From the NCBI GenBank assembly GCA_023250195.1, contig JAHFBF010000002.1, forward strand, positions 1 through 64,000: a stretch of 64,000 nucleotides of DNA. The letters run 5' to 3'. Source of the stretch: Candidatus Melainabacteria bacterium (GTDB lineage Bacteria; Cyanobacteriota; Vampirovibrionia; 2-02-FULL-35-15). Every line of letters begins with the position of its first letter. Position 1 is the first letter of the stretch. Both the position numbers and the translations under genes were made by a program. The notes under the pieces are model-generated. The model did not search any database. It saw only the letters and a program-made list of their open reading frames with translations, and had not been told where the DNA came from. Shown here piece by piece: positions 41,145-50,306 of this stretch.

Positions 41145-42548
41145 TCAATTCAACGGCATATCCTTGCAAATACCTTTTCTTTGCAGCTCTAAAAGGACTG
41201 TATATGTAGGTAGGATGTACAGTGTTTCATTTGTATCTATTGACTTTAAGGATTTATTTATTGCCCTGATAATATTTTCACTGACTTTAATTTGATCTGT
41301 ATTTATGTTTGCATACTTTAATCTTAAAGCCATATCAGATGCTCTTTTACCGGAAACAAAAATATTTTTTTTATGATTCTGCAAAAAATCAAATCGTGCA
41401 TCCCAGAGCCAGGAAATGTCTCTCCCATCAGCATAATTATCGTTTATAGCTATTAAAAATCTTGCATTTGGTATTGTAGATAAGGTCTTTAATACCTCAG
41501 TTGTTCCTATGGGATTTTTTATGAGATATATCCAGGCATTCTTTTTATTCATTGTAAGCTTTTCACCCCTTCCGAAAATTGTAGAGTATGAGTTAAGTGC
41601 TTTTTGTATTTGTACCTGAGTAATATTTGATACTACTTTTGAAACAGCAATCGCACAGAGGGCATTATAGAGGTTAAAGGTACCGATCATTGGAAGAAAA
41701 AAGTTATTTTTGATGTTGTCACACGAAATATCAAAATTAATTGTTAGAGAGTCTGTTTTAAAACCAGTTACAAAAAAATCTGTTTTTGGTCTTTGAAGAT
41801 TACATTTGGTGCAGCTATAATTCCCAAGATGAGCAAGATATTTATGACTAAATAAAAGATCAGATTTACATTCTGGACAGGCCGTTATTTCTTCCGGATC
41901 AGAAAGCCATGATATTTCACTGTCATTACTTTGCTCCTCGCAATGATGTTTTACTCCGGCTTCAATTCCATAGTAAATCTTCTTATGTGAAGAATCGATA
42001 TTTAAAAAAGCTACGCTACTATCATCTGCGTTTAACAGTATGGTCGTGTTTTTATTGTTGAATATTCCTTTTTCAATTAATCGGGCTGTTGTATCCAGCT
42101 CTCCAAAACGATCTAACTGGTCTCTAAATAAGTTTGTTACTCCTATAACATCAGGATGTATTTCTTTTGTGATTAAGTGCAGAGCTGCTTCATCTACTTC
42201 CAGTATTATGTAGTCGTAATTTAAATTTCCAAATAAAGTTGAATAATGACAAAATGTGCTTGCAATACCGGATAGAAGATTGGCACCGGATTTGTTATAA
42301 ATTACTTTTTTATCTGTACTTTTTAAAATATTTGCAAGCAAGCCACAGGTTGTACTTTTTCCATTTGTACCAGTAATTAAAATTATTTTACAGTTGTTTT
42401 TTGTCTTGAAATCTTTAAACAAATCTTTTTTTAAAGATAGTGCAATTCTTCCCGGTACATTTGAAGCCTGTCCTGCATGAAGAGCAGAAATAATGAAACT
42501 TGCAAATTTAGCGGACCAGAGTGAAAACAAAAAAAACAATTTATTCAT
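41145..42548 (-). CDS. murT: MurT-type Mur ligase (lipid II isoglutaminyl synthase subunit)
   Basis: This 467-aa Mur ligase-like protein has the DUF1727 C-terminus. MurT with GatD amidates the glutamate of lipid II. Seen: VPGRIALSLKKD, ATP loop ITGTNGKSTTCGLLA, NKSGANLLSGIAST, EVDEAALHLITKE, GVTNLFRDQLDRFGE, a four-Cys zinc ribbon (CPECKSDL ... CTKCNLQRP) and the terminal WLWDARFDFLQ. No gatD is next to it. A 25-bp palindromic repeat lies in frame near residue 205 (KHHCEEQSND), just before the zinc ribbon. Confidence 0.85.
   Translation of the reverse strand: MNKLFFLFSLWSAKFASFIISALHAGQASNVPGRIALSLKKDLFKDFKTKNNCKIILITGTNGKSTTCGLLANILKSTDKKVIYNKSGANLLSGIASTFCHYSTLFGNLNYDYIILEVDEAALHLITKEIHPDVIGVTNLFRDQLDRFGELDTTARLIEKGIFNNKNTTILLNADDSSVAFLNIDSSHKKIYYGIEAGVKHHCEEQSNDSEISWLSDPEEITACPECKSDLLFSHKYLAHLGNYSCTKCNLQRPKTDFFVTGFKTDSLTINFDISCDNIKNNFFLPMIGTFNLYNALCAIAVSKVVSNITQVQIQKALNSYSTIFGRGEKLTMNKKNAWIYLIKNPIGTTEVLKTLSTIPNARFLIAINDNYADGRDISWLWDARFDFLQNHKKNIFVSGKRASDMALRLKYANINTDQIKVSENIIRAINKSLKSIDTNETLYILPTYTVLLELQRKGICKDMPLN
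41922..41946. repeat. Mini palindromic repeat, family A, in frame inside murT
   Basis: On the coding strand it reads tcattgcgaggagcaaagta then atgac, the two ends of a family A repeat joined. It encodes HCEEQSND between the central domain and the zinc ribbon and keeps the frame. Confidence 0.65.
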
Positions 42549-42577
42549 AATTTCCTAATTGTCAATTCTCAATTGTT

Positions 42578-42934
42578 CTATCCAGGGGGCCATTTATGGA
42601 ATCTACCTCCCAGTATATGTAAATGTAAGTGGTATACTGTCTGACCGCCATTATCACCGGTGTTAATAACTGTTCTAAAGCCCTCATCTAGATGTTGTTG
42701 TTCTGCGATTTCTTTTGCAGTAAGCAAAAGCTTTCCAAGCAGGGATGTCGCATGCAATGCTCCTAAAGTATCTTCGACTTCCCACAAATTTTTAATATGT
42801 ACTCTTGGTATTACAAGTATGTGTGTAGGACTTACTGGTTTTATGTCATTAAAAGCGATAAAATCATCATTTTCAAAAATGATTTTTGTCGGCAATTCTT
42901 TTTTTACTATCTTGCAGAAAATACAGTCATTCAT
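42578..42934 (-). CDS. HIT-family nucleotide hydrolase/transferase (HinT-like)
   Basis: This 118-aa protein has NDCIFCKIVKKELPTKI with paired Cys, the middle HILVIPRVHIKNLWEV and the histidine triad VYHLHLHILGGR. It hydrolyses AMP-lysine-type phosphoramidates in the HinT group. The start is 24 bp from the divergent nrnA start. Its 3' side carries an AT-rich repeat (ttgtcaattctcaattg at 42557-42573) also seen at 50307-50364. Confidence 0.92.
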   Translation of the reverse strand: MNDCIFCKIVKKELPTKIIFENDDFIAFNDIKPVSPTHILVIPRVHIKNLWEVEDTLGALHATSLLGKLLLTAKEIAEQQHLDEGFRTVINTGDNGGQTVYHLHLHILGGRFHKWPPG

Positions 42935-42958
42935 AACAACCTAGATTATACTGTAATT

Positions 42959-43960
42959 ATGAATGATGTTCAAACATTAAATAATATAATTGAATTAATA
43001 AAAGATTCAGGCAAATCAAAAAAATGTCTTGTTCTCTCACATCAGAATCCTGATGGTGACACTTTAGGATCTATGCTTGCTTTAGGAGAAATGCTTAAGA
43101 CGTTAGGTCATAAGGTTGATCGGTTAATTTCTGATCCAGTGCCGGAGATTTATAAGTTCTTACCATTTTCAAGTCTTGTAAAAGCTCCTGGTGATTCTTC
43201 TTTGAATGATGTTTATGATATTGCATTTAGTCTTGATTGCGGATCAGTTAAGCGGCTGGGGAAAGCAGAAAAGTTCTGGCAGTCTGCAGCTGTGACAGTA
43301 AACATTGACCATCACATTTCAAATGAAAAATTTGGCAGGATAAACTGGATTGAAGCAAATGCAACAAGCACCGGTCAAATGATTTCCTGGCTTGCAAAAA
43401 ATGCTAATGTAAATATTTCAAATGAAATTGCCACTCTTCTGTACACGACTTTATTAACTGACACAGGATGCTTCTCAAATTCAAACACAAATTCAGATGC
43501 TCTTTCCTGGGGCGCAGAGCTTATAAAACTTGGTGCTGATCATTTAAATGTTTATAAAAAAGTTTTTCTTGAAAAGCCGTTTAAGTCAATTAAGGTTTTT
43601 GGATTGAGTCTTGGCAATATGAATTTAATTGAAAATGGTGAAGTTGCCTGGACATATGTAAGTAAAGATGTTTTACAAAGTCTTTTAGCTACAGGTGAGG
43701 ATACTGAAGACATAATAGATCATTTAATGAGAACAAAAGGAGTAAAGATAGGTGTATTTTTTAGAGATGATGGTAATGAAACGAAAGTAAGTCTTAGATC
43801 AAATTCAGATTTTGATGTAAGTAAAATTGCTGTTACATATGGTGGCGGTGGACACAAGCGTGCTGCTGGAATTAATATAAAATCACCATTTCTAGAAGTT
43901 AAAGATCTTATATTAACTAAAGTAATTGAAGAATATAAAAATGGTCAATATAAACAATGA
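42959..43960 (+). CDS. nrnA: DHH-family phosphoesterase, NrnA type
   Basis: This 333-aa nano-RNase or 3'-phosphoadenosine phosphatase degrades 2-5-mer RNA and possibly pAp. I choose the ATG at 42959 (MNDVQTLNNIIELIKDSG); the frame runs back to 42797 but that part is antisense to the HIT gene. Metal-binding motifs: SHQNPDGDTLGSMLAL, DIAFSLDCGSV, NIDHHISNEKFG (DHH) and LLTDTGCFSNSN; the DHHA1 domain ends TYGGGGHKRAAG. The ispD ATG lies 20 bp inside its 3' end, so the two are coupled. Confidence 0.92.
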   Translation: MNDVQTLNNIIELIKDSGKSKKCLVLSHQNPDGDTLGSMLALGEMLKTLGHKVDRLISDPVPEIYKFLPFSSLVKAPGDSSLNDVYDIAFSLDCGSVKRLGKAEKFWQSAAVTVNIDHHISNEKFGRINWIEANATSTGQMISWLAKNANVNISNEIATLLYTTLLTDTGCFSNSNTNSDALSWGAELIKLGADHLNVYKKVFLEKPFKSIKVFGLSLGNMNLIENGEVAWTYVSKDVLQSLLATGEDTEDIIDHLMRTKGVKIGVFFRDDGNETKVSLRSNSDFDVSKIAVTYGGGGHKRAAGINIKSPFLEVKDLILTKVIEEYKNGQYKQ

Positions 43961-44708
43961 AAAAAAATTGTCTGTAATTATTGCTGCTGCTGGCAATGCA
44001 AGCAGGCTTTTTGATGATAAAGATAAGCCTCTTTCTAAACAATTTGTTTTGCTTGGTGGAAAGCCGCTGCTAATTCATTCACTTGAAAAATTTATAAAGT
44101 TAAAAGGTATTCTTGAAATAATAATAGTCACAAATAATATAAGCTCTACAAATAAATTGCTTAATGACACTGGTTTTTTTGATGAGGTGAAAATTAAAAT
44201 TGTTGAAGGAAGTGAATTAAGGCAGGATTCTGTCTACAATGGTTTTTGCAAAGTTGATAATTCTGTTGATTTAGTAGTAATCCATGATGTTGCAAGACCA
44301 ATGTTTAGAATTGAAGATTTGGAAAAGTGTATTGAAGCGGTCTGTCTTACCGGTGCTGCTGTGCTTGCTGTTCCAGTTGTAGATACTATCAAATGTGCAA
44401 AATTAGATAAAGACAGATTAATCGTAAAAAGCACTGTGGATAGAAAGGATTTATTTTTAGTGCAGACACCTCAGGTATTTAACTATAAGTTATTATACAG
44501 TGCATATAAAATGTTTAGGAGTTCAAACAATTCAGGACAAGTTGTTACAGATGAAGCAAATATGGTAGAAATCATAGGTGAACAGGTAGAATTAATTCTC
44601 GGTGATAGAAAAAATATAAAGATTACGTACCCAGAAGATCTAAAGATTGCTCAAGCTGTTCTTGATTCAAATATTACTTCTCTTCATTCAACAAGTCTGG
44701 TAAGGTAA
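43941..44708 (+). CDS. ispD: 2-C-methyl-D-erythritol 4-phosphate cytidylyltransferase
   Basis: This MEP-pathway enzyme joins CTP and MEP to CDP-ME. I choose the ATG at 43941 (MVNINNEKKLSVIIAAAGN), 255 aa; the earlier TTG at 43926 is less likely. Seen: SVIIAAAGNASRLF with DKPLSKQFVLLGGKPLLIHS (CTP site), VIHDVARPMF, DTIKCAKLD and LVQTPQVFNYKLLY, the substrate-site signature. The usual glycine-rich AAGxGxRMG is replaced by AAGNASRLF plus a short insert. It overlaps nrnA and precedes thrB by 44 bp. Confidence 0.9.
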   Translation: MVNINNEKKLSVIIAAAGNASRLFDDKDKPLSKQFVLLGGKPLLIHSLEKFIKLKGILEIIIVTNNISSTNKLLNDTGFFDEVKIKIVEGSELRQDSVYNGFCKVDNSVDLVVIHDVARPMFRIEDLEKCIEAVCLTGAAVLAVPVVDTIKCAKLDKDRLIVKSTVDRKDLFLVQTPQVFNYKLLYSAYKMFRSSNNSGQVVTDEANMVEIIGEQVELILGDRKNIKITYPEDLKIAQAVLDSNITSLHSTSLVR

Positions 44709-44752
44709 AAGAAAAATATAAATAGAGTGTTTTCTTGAAAACATGGAGTGAT

Positions 44753-45667
44753 ATGGAAACAATTAAAATTAAAGTACCTGCATCAACATCAAACCTGGGA
44801 CCCGGGTTTGATACTTTGTCACTTGCACTTGATTGGTACAATGAGTTCGTTTTTAAGGTAACTAAAGAAGGTCTAAAAATAACTCAGTCAAATTCAAATA
44901 AACTACCTGAAGATAGTACAAACCTGGTCTACAAATGTTTTTGTGAAGTGTTTAAAAAGCTAAAAAAGACACCGCCTGGTATAGAGCTTGATATAAATTG
45001 TCAGATACCGATGGCTGCAGGATTGGGTTCTAGTGCAAGTGCTGTTGTAAGTGGTGTGCTTGCAGCAAATACATTGCTTGATAACTCATTGTCTAAAAGT
45101 GAAATCTTAAGTCTGGTTACAAAGCTTGAAGGTCATCCGGATAATTGTGCAGCAGCAATTTATGGTGGATTAACTATATCCGTATCCCAGGATGAAAAAG
45201 TTTATGTAAGTCAGTTTCCATGGCCTAAGGAGTTACTTGTTATTGTAGTGATTCCTGATTTTGAATTGCCTACAAGGATTTCAAGAGAGCTTTTACCCTC
45301 GAAAGTTTCATATGGTGATGCTACTTTTAATGTGAGCAGAACTGCATATTTACTTTCAAGCCTTTTAAATAAGGATTGGGAAGGCTTAAAGATTGGCTTT
45401 CAGGATAGATTACATCAGCCATTTAGAAAAGATCTTGTACATGGTATGGAAGAAGTATTAAATGAAGGACTTAAGAAAGGTGCATGTGGAGCTACTTTAT
45501 CAGGTGCTGGACCGACTCTGGTAGCATTTGTAAATGATAAAAATAAAGCAGAAGAAATCGGAAAAACAATGACTGAAAAATGGCAGGAGTCTAAAGTTAA
45601 AAGTAATTACAGGGTTTTAAATGTTGCAAGTGATGGTGTAAAAGTAGAAATCTTAGTTACAAAGTAA
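44753..45667 (+). CDS. thrB: Homoserine kinase
   Basis: This GHMP kinase phosphorylates homoserine in threonine synthesis. I choose the ATG at 44753 (METIKIKVPASTSNLGPGFD), 304 aa, with the ribosome site tggag 6 bp before; the open frame begins at a TTG six codons earlier. ATP loop: PMAAGLGSSASAVVSGVLAA; substrate and C-terminal motifs: GHPDNCAAAIYGGL and GACGATLSGAGPTLVAF. It ends 19 bp from the convergent PAP2-type gene. No thrC or hom is in the window. Confidence 0.93.
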   Translation: METIKIKVPASTSNLGPGFDTLSLALDWYNEFVFKVTKEGLKITQSNSNKLPEDSTNLVYKCFCEVFKKLKKTPPGIELDINCQIPMAAGLGSSASAVVSGVLAANTLLDNSLSKSEILSLVTKLEGHPDNCAAAIYGGLTISVSQDEKVYVSQFPWPKELLVIVVIPDFELPTRISRELLPSKVSYGDATFNVSRTAYLLSSLLNKDWEGLKIGFQDRLHQPFRKDLVHGMEEVLNEGLKKGACGATLSGAGPTLVAFVNDKNKAEEIGKTMTEKWQESKVKSNYRVLNVASDGVKVEILVTK

Positions 45668-45686
45668 GATGAGATTTTGATTTTTT

Positions 45687-46130
45687 TTATAGCCAATGTA
45701 TCCAAATAGCTACAGTACTTCCAAGCAGTGCTCCTATAAATACTTCAACAGGTGTATGTCCAAGAAATTCTTTAAATCTTTGTGAGCTCAGATGTGGATG
45801 TTCGGAAAATATTTCAGCAACAATTTGATTTAATACTGAGGCTTGTCTTCCTACTGCTCTACGTAATCCTGCAGCATCGTACATGACTACAAGTGTTACT
45901 GTTAGTGCAATTGCACAAGCTACGGAGTTAAATCCTGTTAATAGTCCGACACTTGTGGTCATTGCCATCATAAATGAACTGTGGCTTGATGGCATTCCAC
46001 CTGTCTGGAAAAGTCTTTTAAAATTAAATTGTTTGTTTGCAATAAAATAAACAACAAATTTATAAATCTGGGCAAGAGAATTTGCACAAATAGCAGACAA
46101 AATGATTTCAACTCCATTGCTTAACTGCAT
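45687..46130 (-). CDS. Divergent PAP2 family protein (DUF212/YuiD)
   Basis: This 147-aa membrane protein has about four hydrophobic helices. Signature residues GGMPSSHSSFMMAM and MYDAAGLRRAVGRQA match the divergent acid-phosphatase/vanadium-peroxidase-related family; FLGHTPVEVFIGALLG is the C-terminal phosphatase-like motif. It is likely a lipid or prenyl phosphate phosphatase. It lies 4 bp downstream of the prenyl synthase gene on the same strand, consistent with a role in prenyl diphosphate or undecaprenyl metabolism. Confidence 0.87.
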   Translation of the reverse strand: MQLSNGVEIILSAICANSLAQIYKFVVYFIANKQFNFKRLFQTGGMPSSHSSFMMAMTTSVGLLTGFNSVACAIALTVTLVVMYDAAGLRRAVGRQASVLNQIVAEIFSEHPHLSSQRFKEFLGHTPVEVFIGALLGSTVAIWIHWL

Positions 46131-46134
46131 ATAA

Positions 46135-47097
46135 CTAATTTATCCTGTTAATTACATGCTCAGATAATTCTGAGAGAATTTGTGTTTTTAGTGGAATCTT
46201 TTTTAATTCTGATTTTGCTTCTGAAATAAGATTTTCTGCAATTTTCTTTGATTGTTCTACTCCTATTATCATTGGATAAGTTCCTTTTTTCTGTTCCTTG
46301 TCCTTACCTGACGTTTTACCAAGGGTTTTTGTGTCACTTGTAATATCTAGGATATCATCAATTATTTGAAAAGCAATTCCTACTTTGAGTCCAAAATTAC
46401 TAAAATGTTCAAGTATTTTTTCTTTTTCATTTAATTCAAATGATTTATTCCCGAATTGATTATCTGGATCAAGACCTATTATTGCTCCACATAGAATAGA
46501 AGCTCTTATTAGCTCAGCAGTTTTTAATTTGTAGATTTTTTCGGTTAATTTTAAGTCTCCTCCAGTTTCTGAATTCATGAGATCTAAAACTTGACCGGGA
46601 ACAAGCCCTAATGTAAATGCTTTTGCCAGAACATCTATTAAATTCAGTTTCTGGGAAGAAGAAATGTTTTTAGTGTGTTCAGTTACCAGCTGGAATGCGA
46701 GACTTAGCATTGCATCGCCAGCTAAAATTGCAATAGCTTCTCCAAAAGCCTTATGGCAGGATGGCTTTCCCCGTCTTAAGTCATCATTGTCCATAGAGGG
46801 TAAATCATCATGAATTAGACTCATTGCATGTACAATTTCTATGGAGCATGCAATAGTCAAGCAGTCTTCTAAAAAGTCATCATTTCTTGTACTGGATTCA
46901 AAAGATGCAAGACAAAAAATTCCTCTTATTCTTTTTCCACTATCAAGAAGGGAGTATTTAACGGCATTCCAGAGTTCATCCGGGGAAGAGAAATTTTTAT
47001 TTTTCTCAAATAAGCTCTTTAAATTAGTATCTATTATACTTTTTTGCTTGTCGAGATAATTTTCAATGTCAATATTAGATTTTGTTTCAATAGACAT
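46135..47097 (-). CDS. ispA: Polyprenyl (farnesyl/geranylgeranyl) diphosphate synthase
   Basis: This 320-aa trans-prenyltransferase extends isoprenoid chains with IPP. The first aspartate-rich motif is HDDLPSMDNDDLRRGKPS with the two-residue insertion of bacterial short-chain synthases; the second is FQIIDDILDITSD with GKTSGKDKEQKKGTYP after it. AILAGDAMLSLAFQLV is also conserved. Chain length is probably C15-C20, not certain. It forms a pair with the PAP2-type gene and, with ispD and ispE elsewhere in the window, serves quinone and cell-wall carrier lipid supply. Confidence 0.9.
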   Translation of the reverse strand: MSIETKSNIDIENYLDKQKSIIDTNLKSLFEKNKNFSSPDELWNAVKYSLLDSGKRIRGIFCLASFESSTRNDDFLEDCLTIACSIEIVHAMSLIHDDLPSMDNDDLRRGKPSCHKAFGEAIAILAGDAMLSLAFQLVTEHTKNISSSQKLNLIDVLAKAFTLGLVPGQVLDLMNSETGGDLKLTEKIYKLKTAELIRASILCGAIIGLDPDNQFGNKSFELNEKEKILEHFSNFGLKVGIAFQIIDDILDITSDTKTLGKTSGKDKEQKKGTYPMIIGVEQSKKIAENLISEAKSELKKIPLKTQILSELSEHVINRIN

Positions 47098-47207
47098 AGG
47101 AATATTCTAGCGCTAATTTTTAGTGCAGGTTAACTAATTACAGATGAGTATAAAAACAGCTCTACTGGAAAAATTAATATCCAAGTTTATGTTATTATGT
47201 TCTGAAA

Positions 47208-47678
47208 ATGAATATAGCGATGACTCAAGAAGTAATTGATATAAATAAAATAAAAGAAATAATTCCTCACAGATATCCATTCTTGTTAGTAGATAGAGTT
47301 ATGTATTTAGAGCCTGGTATTAAGGCTATTGGTTATAAAAATGTGACTGTAAATGAATCATTTTTTCAAGGACATTTCCCTGGGAACCCAATAATGCCGG
47401 GTGTTCTTATTATCGAAGCGCTTGCTCAGCTTGGTTGTATAGCAATGCTTGTAAAAGAAGAATACAAGGATATGGTTGGTTTGTTTGCTGGTATTGATGG
47501 TGCACGTTTTAAGAAACCGGTTTATCCGGGAGATAAGCTTGAATTAAGTGTTGAACTCATTAAGTTAAAAGGTCCTATTGGAAAATTTAAAGGTATAGCA
47601 AAAGTAGATGGACAATTAGCTTGTGAAGCAGAAGTATTATTTGCTATTGTTCCGAAACCTGCTGATAGAAAGATTTAA
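47208..47678 (+). CDS. fabZ: 3-hydroxyacyl-[ACP] dehydratase FabZ
   Basis: This 156-aa hot-dog-fold enzyme dehydrates beta-hydroxyacyl-ACP in fatty acid synthesis. [13 protein letters not shown] and the active-site block [19 protein letters not shown] (catalytic His and Glu) are diagnostic, with [18 protein letters not shown] at the end. The start may be Met1 or Met5. A family B palindrome 17 bp after the stop probably terminates it against the convergent ftsW. Confidence 0.94.
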   Translation: MNIAMTQEVIDINKIKEIIPHRYPFLLVDRVMYLEPGIKAIGYKNVTVNESFFQGHFPGNPIMPGVLIIEALAQLGCIAMLVKEEYKDMVGLFAGIDGARFKKPVYPGDKLELSVELIKLKGPIGKFKGIAKVDGQLACEAEVLFAIVPKPADRKI

Positions 47679-47694
47679 AGACTTTATTGATTGT

Positions 47695-47776
47695 GTCATT
47701 CTCACGAAAAAAGTGGGAATCCAGTGAAATAACGTTTGCGTATGTTTCCTGGATTCCCGGTCAAGCCGGGAATGAC
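47695..47776. repeat. Palindromic repeat, family B, overlapping the end of ftsW
   Basis: It starts gtcattctcacg, contains gtgggaatcc / ggattcccgg and ends gccgggaatgac. The last 16 bases encode the final residues (SFPA) and stop of ftsW on the minus strand, so the repeat has replaced the original ftsW 3' end. Confidence 0.75.
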
Positions 47777-48921
47777 ACTTCCATCTTAGATATTTTATCT
47801 TCAGATTCTGCTGTCGACAAAATATTAAAAAATATTCCGATCATTGCAAGTGTCGTTATTAACGAAGTTCCACCACAGCTGAATAATGGCAGTGTTACAC
47901 CGGTAATGGGTATAAGACCTGTTGCTACAGAAAGGTTTATTACTGCCTGTGTACCAATTGAAAAAATAATTGCTGTGCCTAAAATTCTTCCGTATTTGTT
48001 TTGTATTTTGTTAATTAAAAATATTCCTCTTAATATCCAGCTTAAATATAAAATTAAAATCGCAGTTAAGCCCAGATATCCAATTTCTTCTCCCATTACT
48101 GCAAATATAAAATCAGAGTGAGGTATAGGAAGTTGTCTATTTTTTTGAACAGAATTTCCTAAACCTGCTCCAAACAGACCTCCAAATCCAAATGCATATC
48201 TTGATTGAATTAAGTTATAGCCTTTTCCCTGTGGATCAAGATAAGGATTAATCCAGTAAGCGATTCTTTCTGCTTGATATGGAGTTGATTTTAATTTTAA
48301 ATAACCAATTAATCCTGTTAGTGGAACAATTGGAATTACTAACCATACAGGCCATCCAAATACAAAAAGCATTTCCATGGTTACCAATACAAGTATTGAT
48401 GCTGAGCCAAGATCAGGTTGTCTCAATATTACCAGGATTAATAATGTGATTAATATTAAATATGGAAGAATTTGTTTAAAGTCATTCCATTTGTACTTGG
48501 CAAGAAACTTACTTACGAGTAAAATTACAGAAAACTTTGCGATTTCTGCCGGTTGAAATTGGAATCCACCGATGTCTATCCATCTTTGTGAGCCACCGCT
48601 GGCTTTTCCAATATTTGAGAAAACAGTAATTACCATTATGATAAGCATAATAATAGAAAGTATTGTTGTGGATTTAAACCAGAGTTTGTAATTTACTCTT
48701 GAAAATAAAATCATTACACATAAACCAATGATTAGTGCAGCAGATTGTTTAAGTCCCATTGTCCAGAGATTGTTTGTTAGTCTGTGCGATTCATATACGC
48801 TGCTTGAAAATGCAAAAATTATTCCTGTGATTATTAAAGTAAAAGTAAGTTGAAGAAAAAAAATATCAATATTTCTAAAGTTTGTTAACAAGGTCTTTAA
48901 AAGTTTTTCCTCTTTCCTCAT
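47761..48921 (-). CDS. ftsW: FtsW/RodA-family lipid II glycosyltransferase (FtsW by context)
   Basis: This polytopic SEDS protein (about ten helices) polymerises glycan from lipid II at the septum. Seen: RWIDIGGFQFQPAEIAKF, ILRQPDLGSASILVLV, AYWINPYLDPQGKGYNLIQS, IPHSDFIFAVMGEEIGYLG and GVTLPLFSCGGTSLI, all SEDS hallmarks. I choose the ATG at 48921 (386 aa); the frame opens at 48948. It overlaps the end of murD by 47 bp, and that pairing favours FtsW over RodA. Its last residues are encoded by a palindromic repeat. Confidence 0.9.
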   Translation of the reverse strand: MRKEEKLLKTLLTNFRNIDIFFLQLTFTLIITGIIFAFSSSVYESHRLTNNLWTMGLKQSAALIIGLCVMILFSRVNYKLWFKSTTILSIIMLIIMVITVFSNIGKASGGSQRWIDIGGFQFQPAEIAKFSVILLVSKFLAKYKWNDFKQILPYLILITLLILVILRQPDLGSASILVLVTMEMLFVFGWPVWLVIPIVPLTGLIGYLKLKSTPYQAERIAYWINPYLDPQGKGYNLIQSRYAFGFGGLFGAGLGNSVQKNRQLPIPHSDFIFAVMGEEIGYLGLTAILILYLSWILRGIFLINKIQNKYGRILGTAIIFSIGTQAVINLSVATGLIPITGVTLPLFSCGGTSLITTLAMIGIFFNILSTAESEDKISKMEVSFPA

Positions 48922-50263
48922 AGTTTTTAAACATATCAAAACTTGCACAGGCTGGTGAAAATAAGACTATATCTGTTTTAGATTTTAATGATGTTGTAAG
49001 GGCATCGTTTAAGTCAGTTACAATTATTAATTTTTTGAAACTATTTTTGTTTAATTCGTTCTGAAAACGTTCTTTAGCCTCTCCGTATAAAATAACCTCG
49101 CTTACATGAGTTTTAATTGCATTTATCATTTTATCAAGACTTGTTTTTTTGTCTTTGCCACCAAGAATCAAAGTGATATTTTTGTTTTTTATTTCACTTA
49201 TTGCTTCTATAGCTTTAATCGTTGCTTCGGGGTTTGTAGCTTTGGAATCGTTGTAAAATACTTTATTTCTTGTTTCTTTTACATATTCAAGCCGGTGTTC
49301 GACACCTTTAAAGCTTTTTAAACCTTTCGTAATAGAGCTGTAATCCGTATTAATTATTTTTGCTGCGACGCTTGCAGCCAGTGAATTTTCAATATTGTGC
49401 TGACCTAAAATATTCAGTTCAGCTTTATTTATAAGTTTGTGAATTTCATTTCCATCTTTAATGAACAAATCCCCATCCTCATAAAATGCAAAGTTGGAGA
49501 AAGCTTCAAGAGTATTTTTATCTGGTTTTTTATATGAAAAATAAAATTTGTTTGTATTCAATTTGAAGTTTTTCAGTAAATTATCTGTGTAATTTAAAAC
49601 TGACCAGGCATTTTTATCCTGCTGCAAAAACAATTTCTCTTTTGTTCTAATATAATTATCAAAGTTAATATGCCAGTCCAGATGATCAGGAGTTATATTT
49701 AAACAAACTGCTATATTACAGGATATCTTTGGGCTGTAATATATCTGAAATGAGCTGATTTCAAGTACAAAACAATCTACATTGCCTTTGTCTTCATTTA
49801 TAGCTTCTATAAATGGCTTACCAATATTTCCACAAGAGATAGCTTTTTTGCCTGAAGTGTTTATTAAATGAGTAATTAGACTTGTGGTTGTCGTTTTGCC
49901 ATTTGTGCCTGTTATTGCAATTGTTGGTTTATTTGTAAAATAGCTTGCAAGTTCAATATCTGAAATTATTGGTATACTTCGCAAATTAATTTTTTTTACA
50001 ATCTCTGATTGTGGACTAATTCCAGGGCTTATAATTACCAGATCGGATTTATCTAAAAACGAGTCTGAATTCTGATTAAACTCTATTTCAACACCTGATT
50101 TTTTCAGCAATAAAATTGTATCTTCAGTATCTTTTGATAAATCTTTACTTTCACTAAGCAGTATTTTTTTTGCTTTGTTTAAAAGAAAAAACGCACTACT
50201 AATACCGGTTTTACCAGCACCTAAAATTAAAACAGTTTTTTTACTTAGCTCTAAATTCTTCAC
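48875..50263 (-). CDS. murD: UDP-N-acetylmuramoylalanine--D-glutamate ligase
   Basis: This 462-aa cytoplasmic enzyme adds D-glutamate to UDP-MurNAc-L-Ala. Seen: N-terminal VLILGAGKTGISSAFFLL, IISPGISPQSEIV, ATP loop IAITGTNGKTTTTSLITHL, GNIGKPFIEAI, LNITPDHLDWH, GVEHRLEYVKETRNKVFYND followed by SKATNPEAT, LILGGKDKKT and LFSPACASFDMF. It is full length and complete. It forms a unit with ftsW downstream. A palindromic AT-rich repeat separates it from the PP2C gene. Confidence 0.94.
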   Translation of the reverse strand: MKNLELSKKTVLILGAGKTGISSAFFLLNKAKKILLSESKDLSKDTEDTILLLKKSGVEIEFNQNSDSFLDKSDLVIISPGISPQSEIVKKINLRSIPIISDIELASYFTNKPTIAITGTNGKTTTTSLITHLINTSGKKAISCGNIGKPFIEAINEDKGNVDCFVLEISSFQIYYSPKISCNIAVCLNITPDHLDWHINFDNYIRTKEKLFLQQDKNAWSVLNYTDNLLKNFKLNTNKFYFSYKKPDKNTLEAFSNFAFYEDGDLFIKDGNEIHKLINKAELNILGQHNIENSLAASVAAKIINTDYSSITKGLKSFKGVEHRLEYVKETRNKVFYNDSKATNPEATIKAIEAISEIKNKNITLILGGKDKKTSLDKMINAIKTHVSEVILYGEAKERFQNELNKNSFKKLIIVTDLNDALTTSLKSKTDIVLFSPACASFDMFKNYEERGKTFKDLVNKL

Positions 50264-50306
50264 AAATATAATTTAAGCATATTTATAAGCAAAGACCCTT
50301 ATATTA

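Noticed and set aside
42797-42958. N-terminal extension of the nrnA frame
   Set aside because: It is antisense to the HIT gene and unlike DHH proteins; the ATG at 42959 fits the family.
47687-48121. 144-codon plus-strand ORF
   Set aside because: Antisense of the ftsW 3' end and partly repeat sequence.
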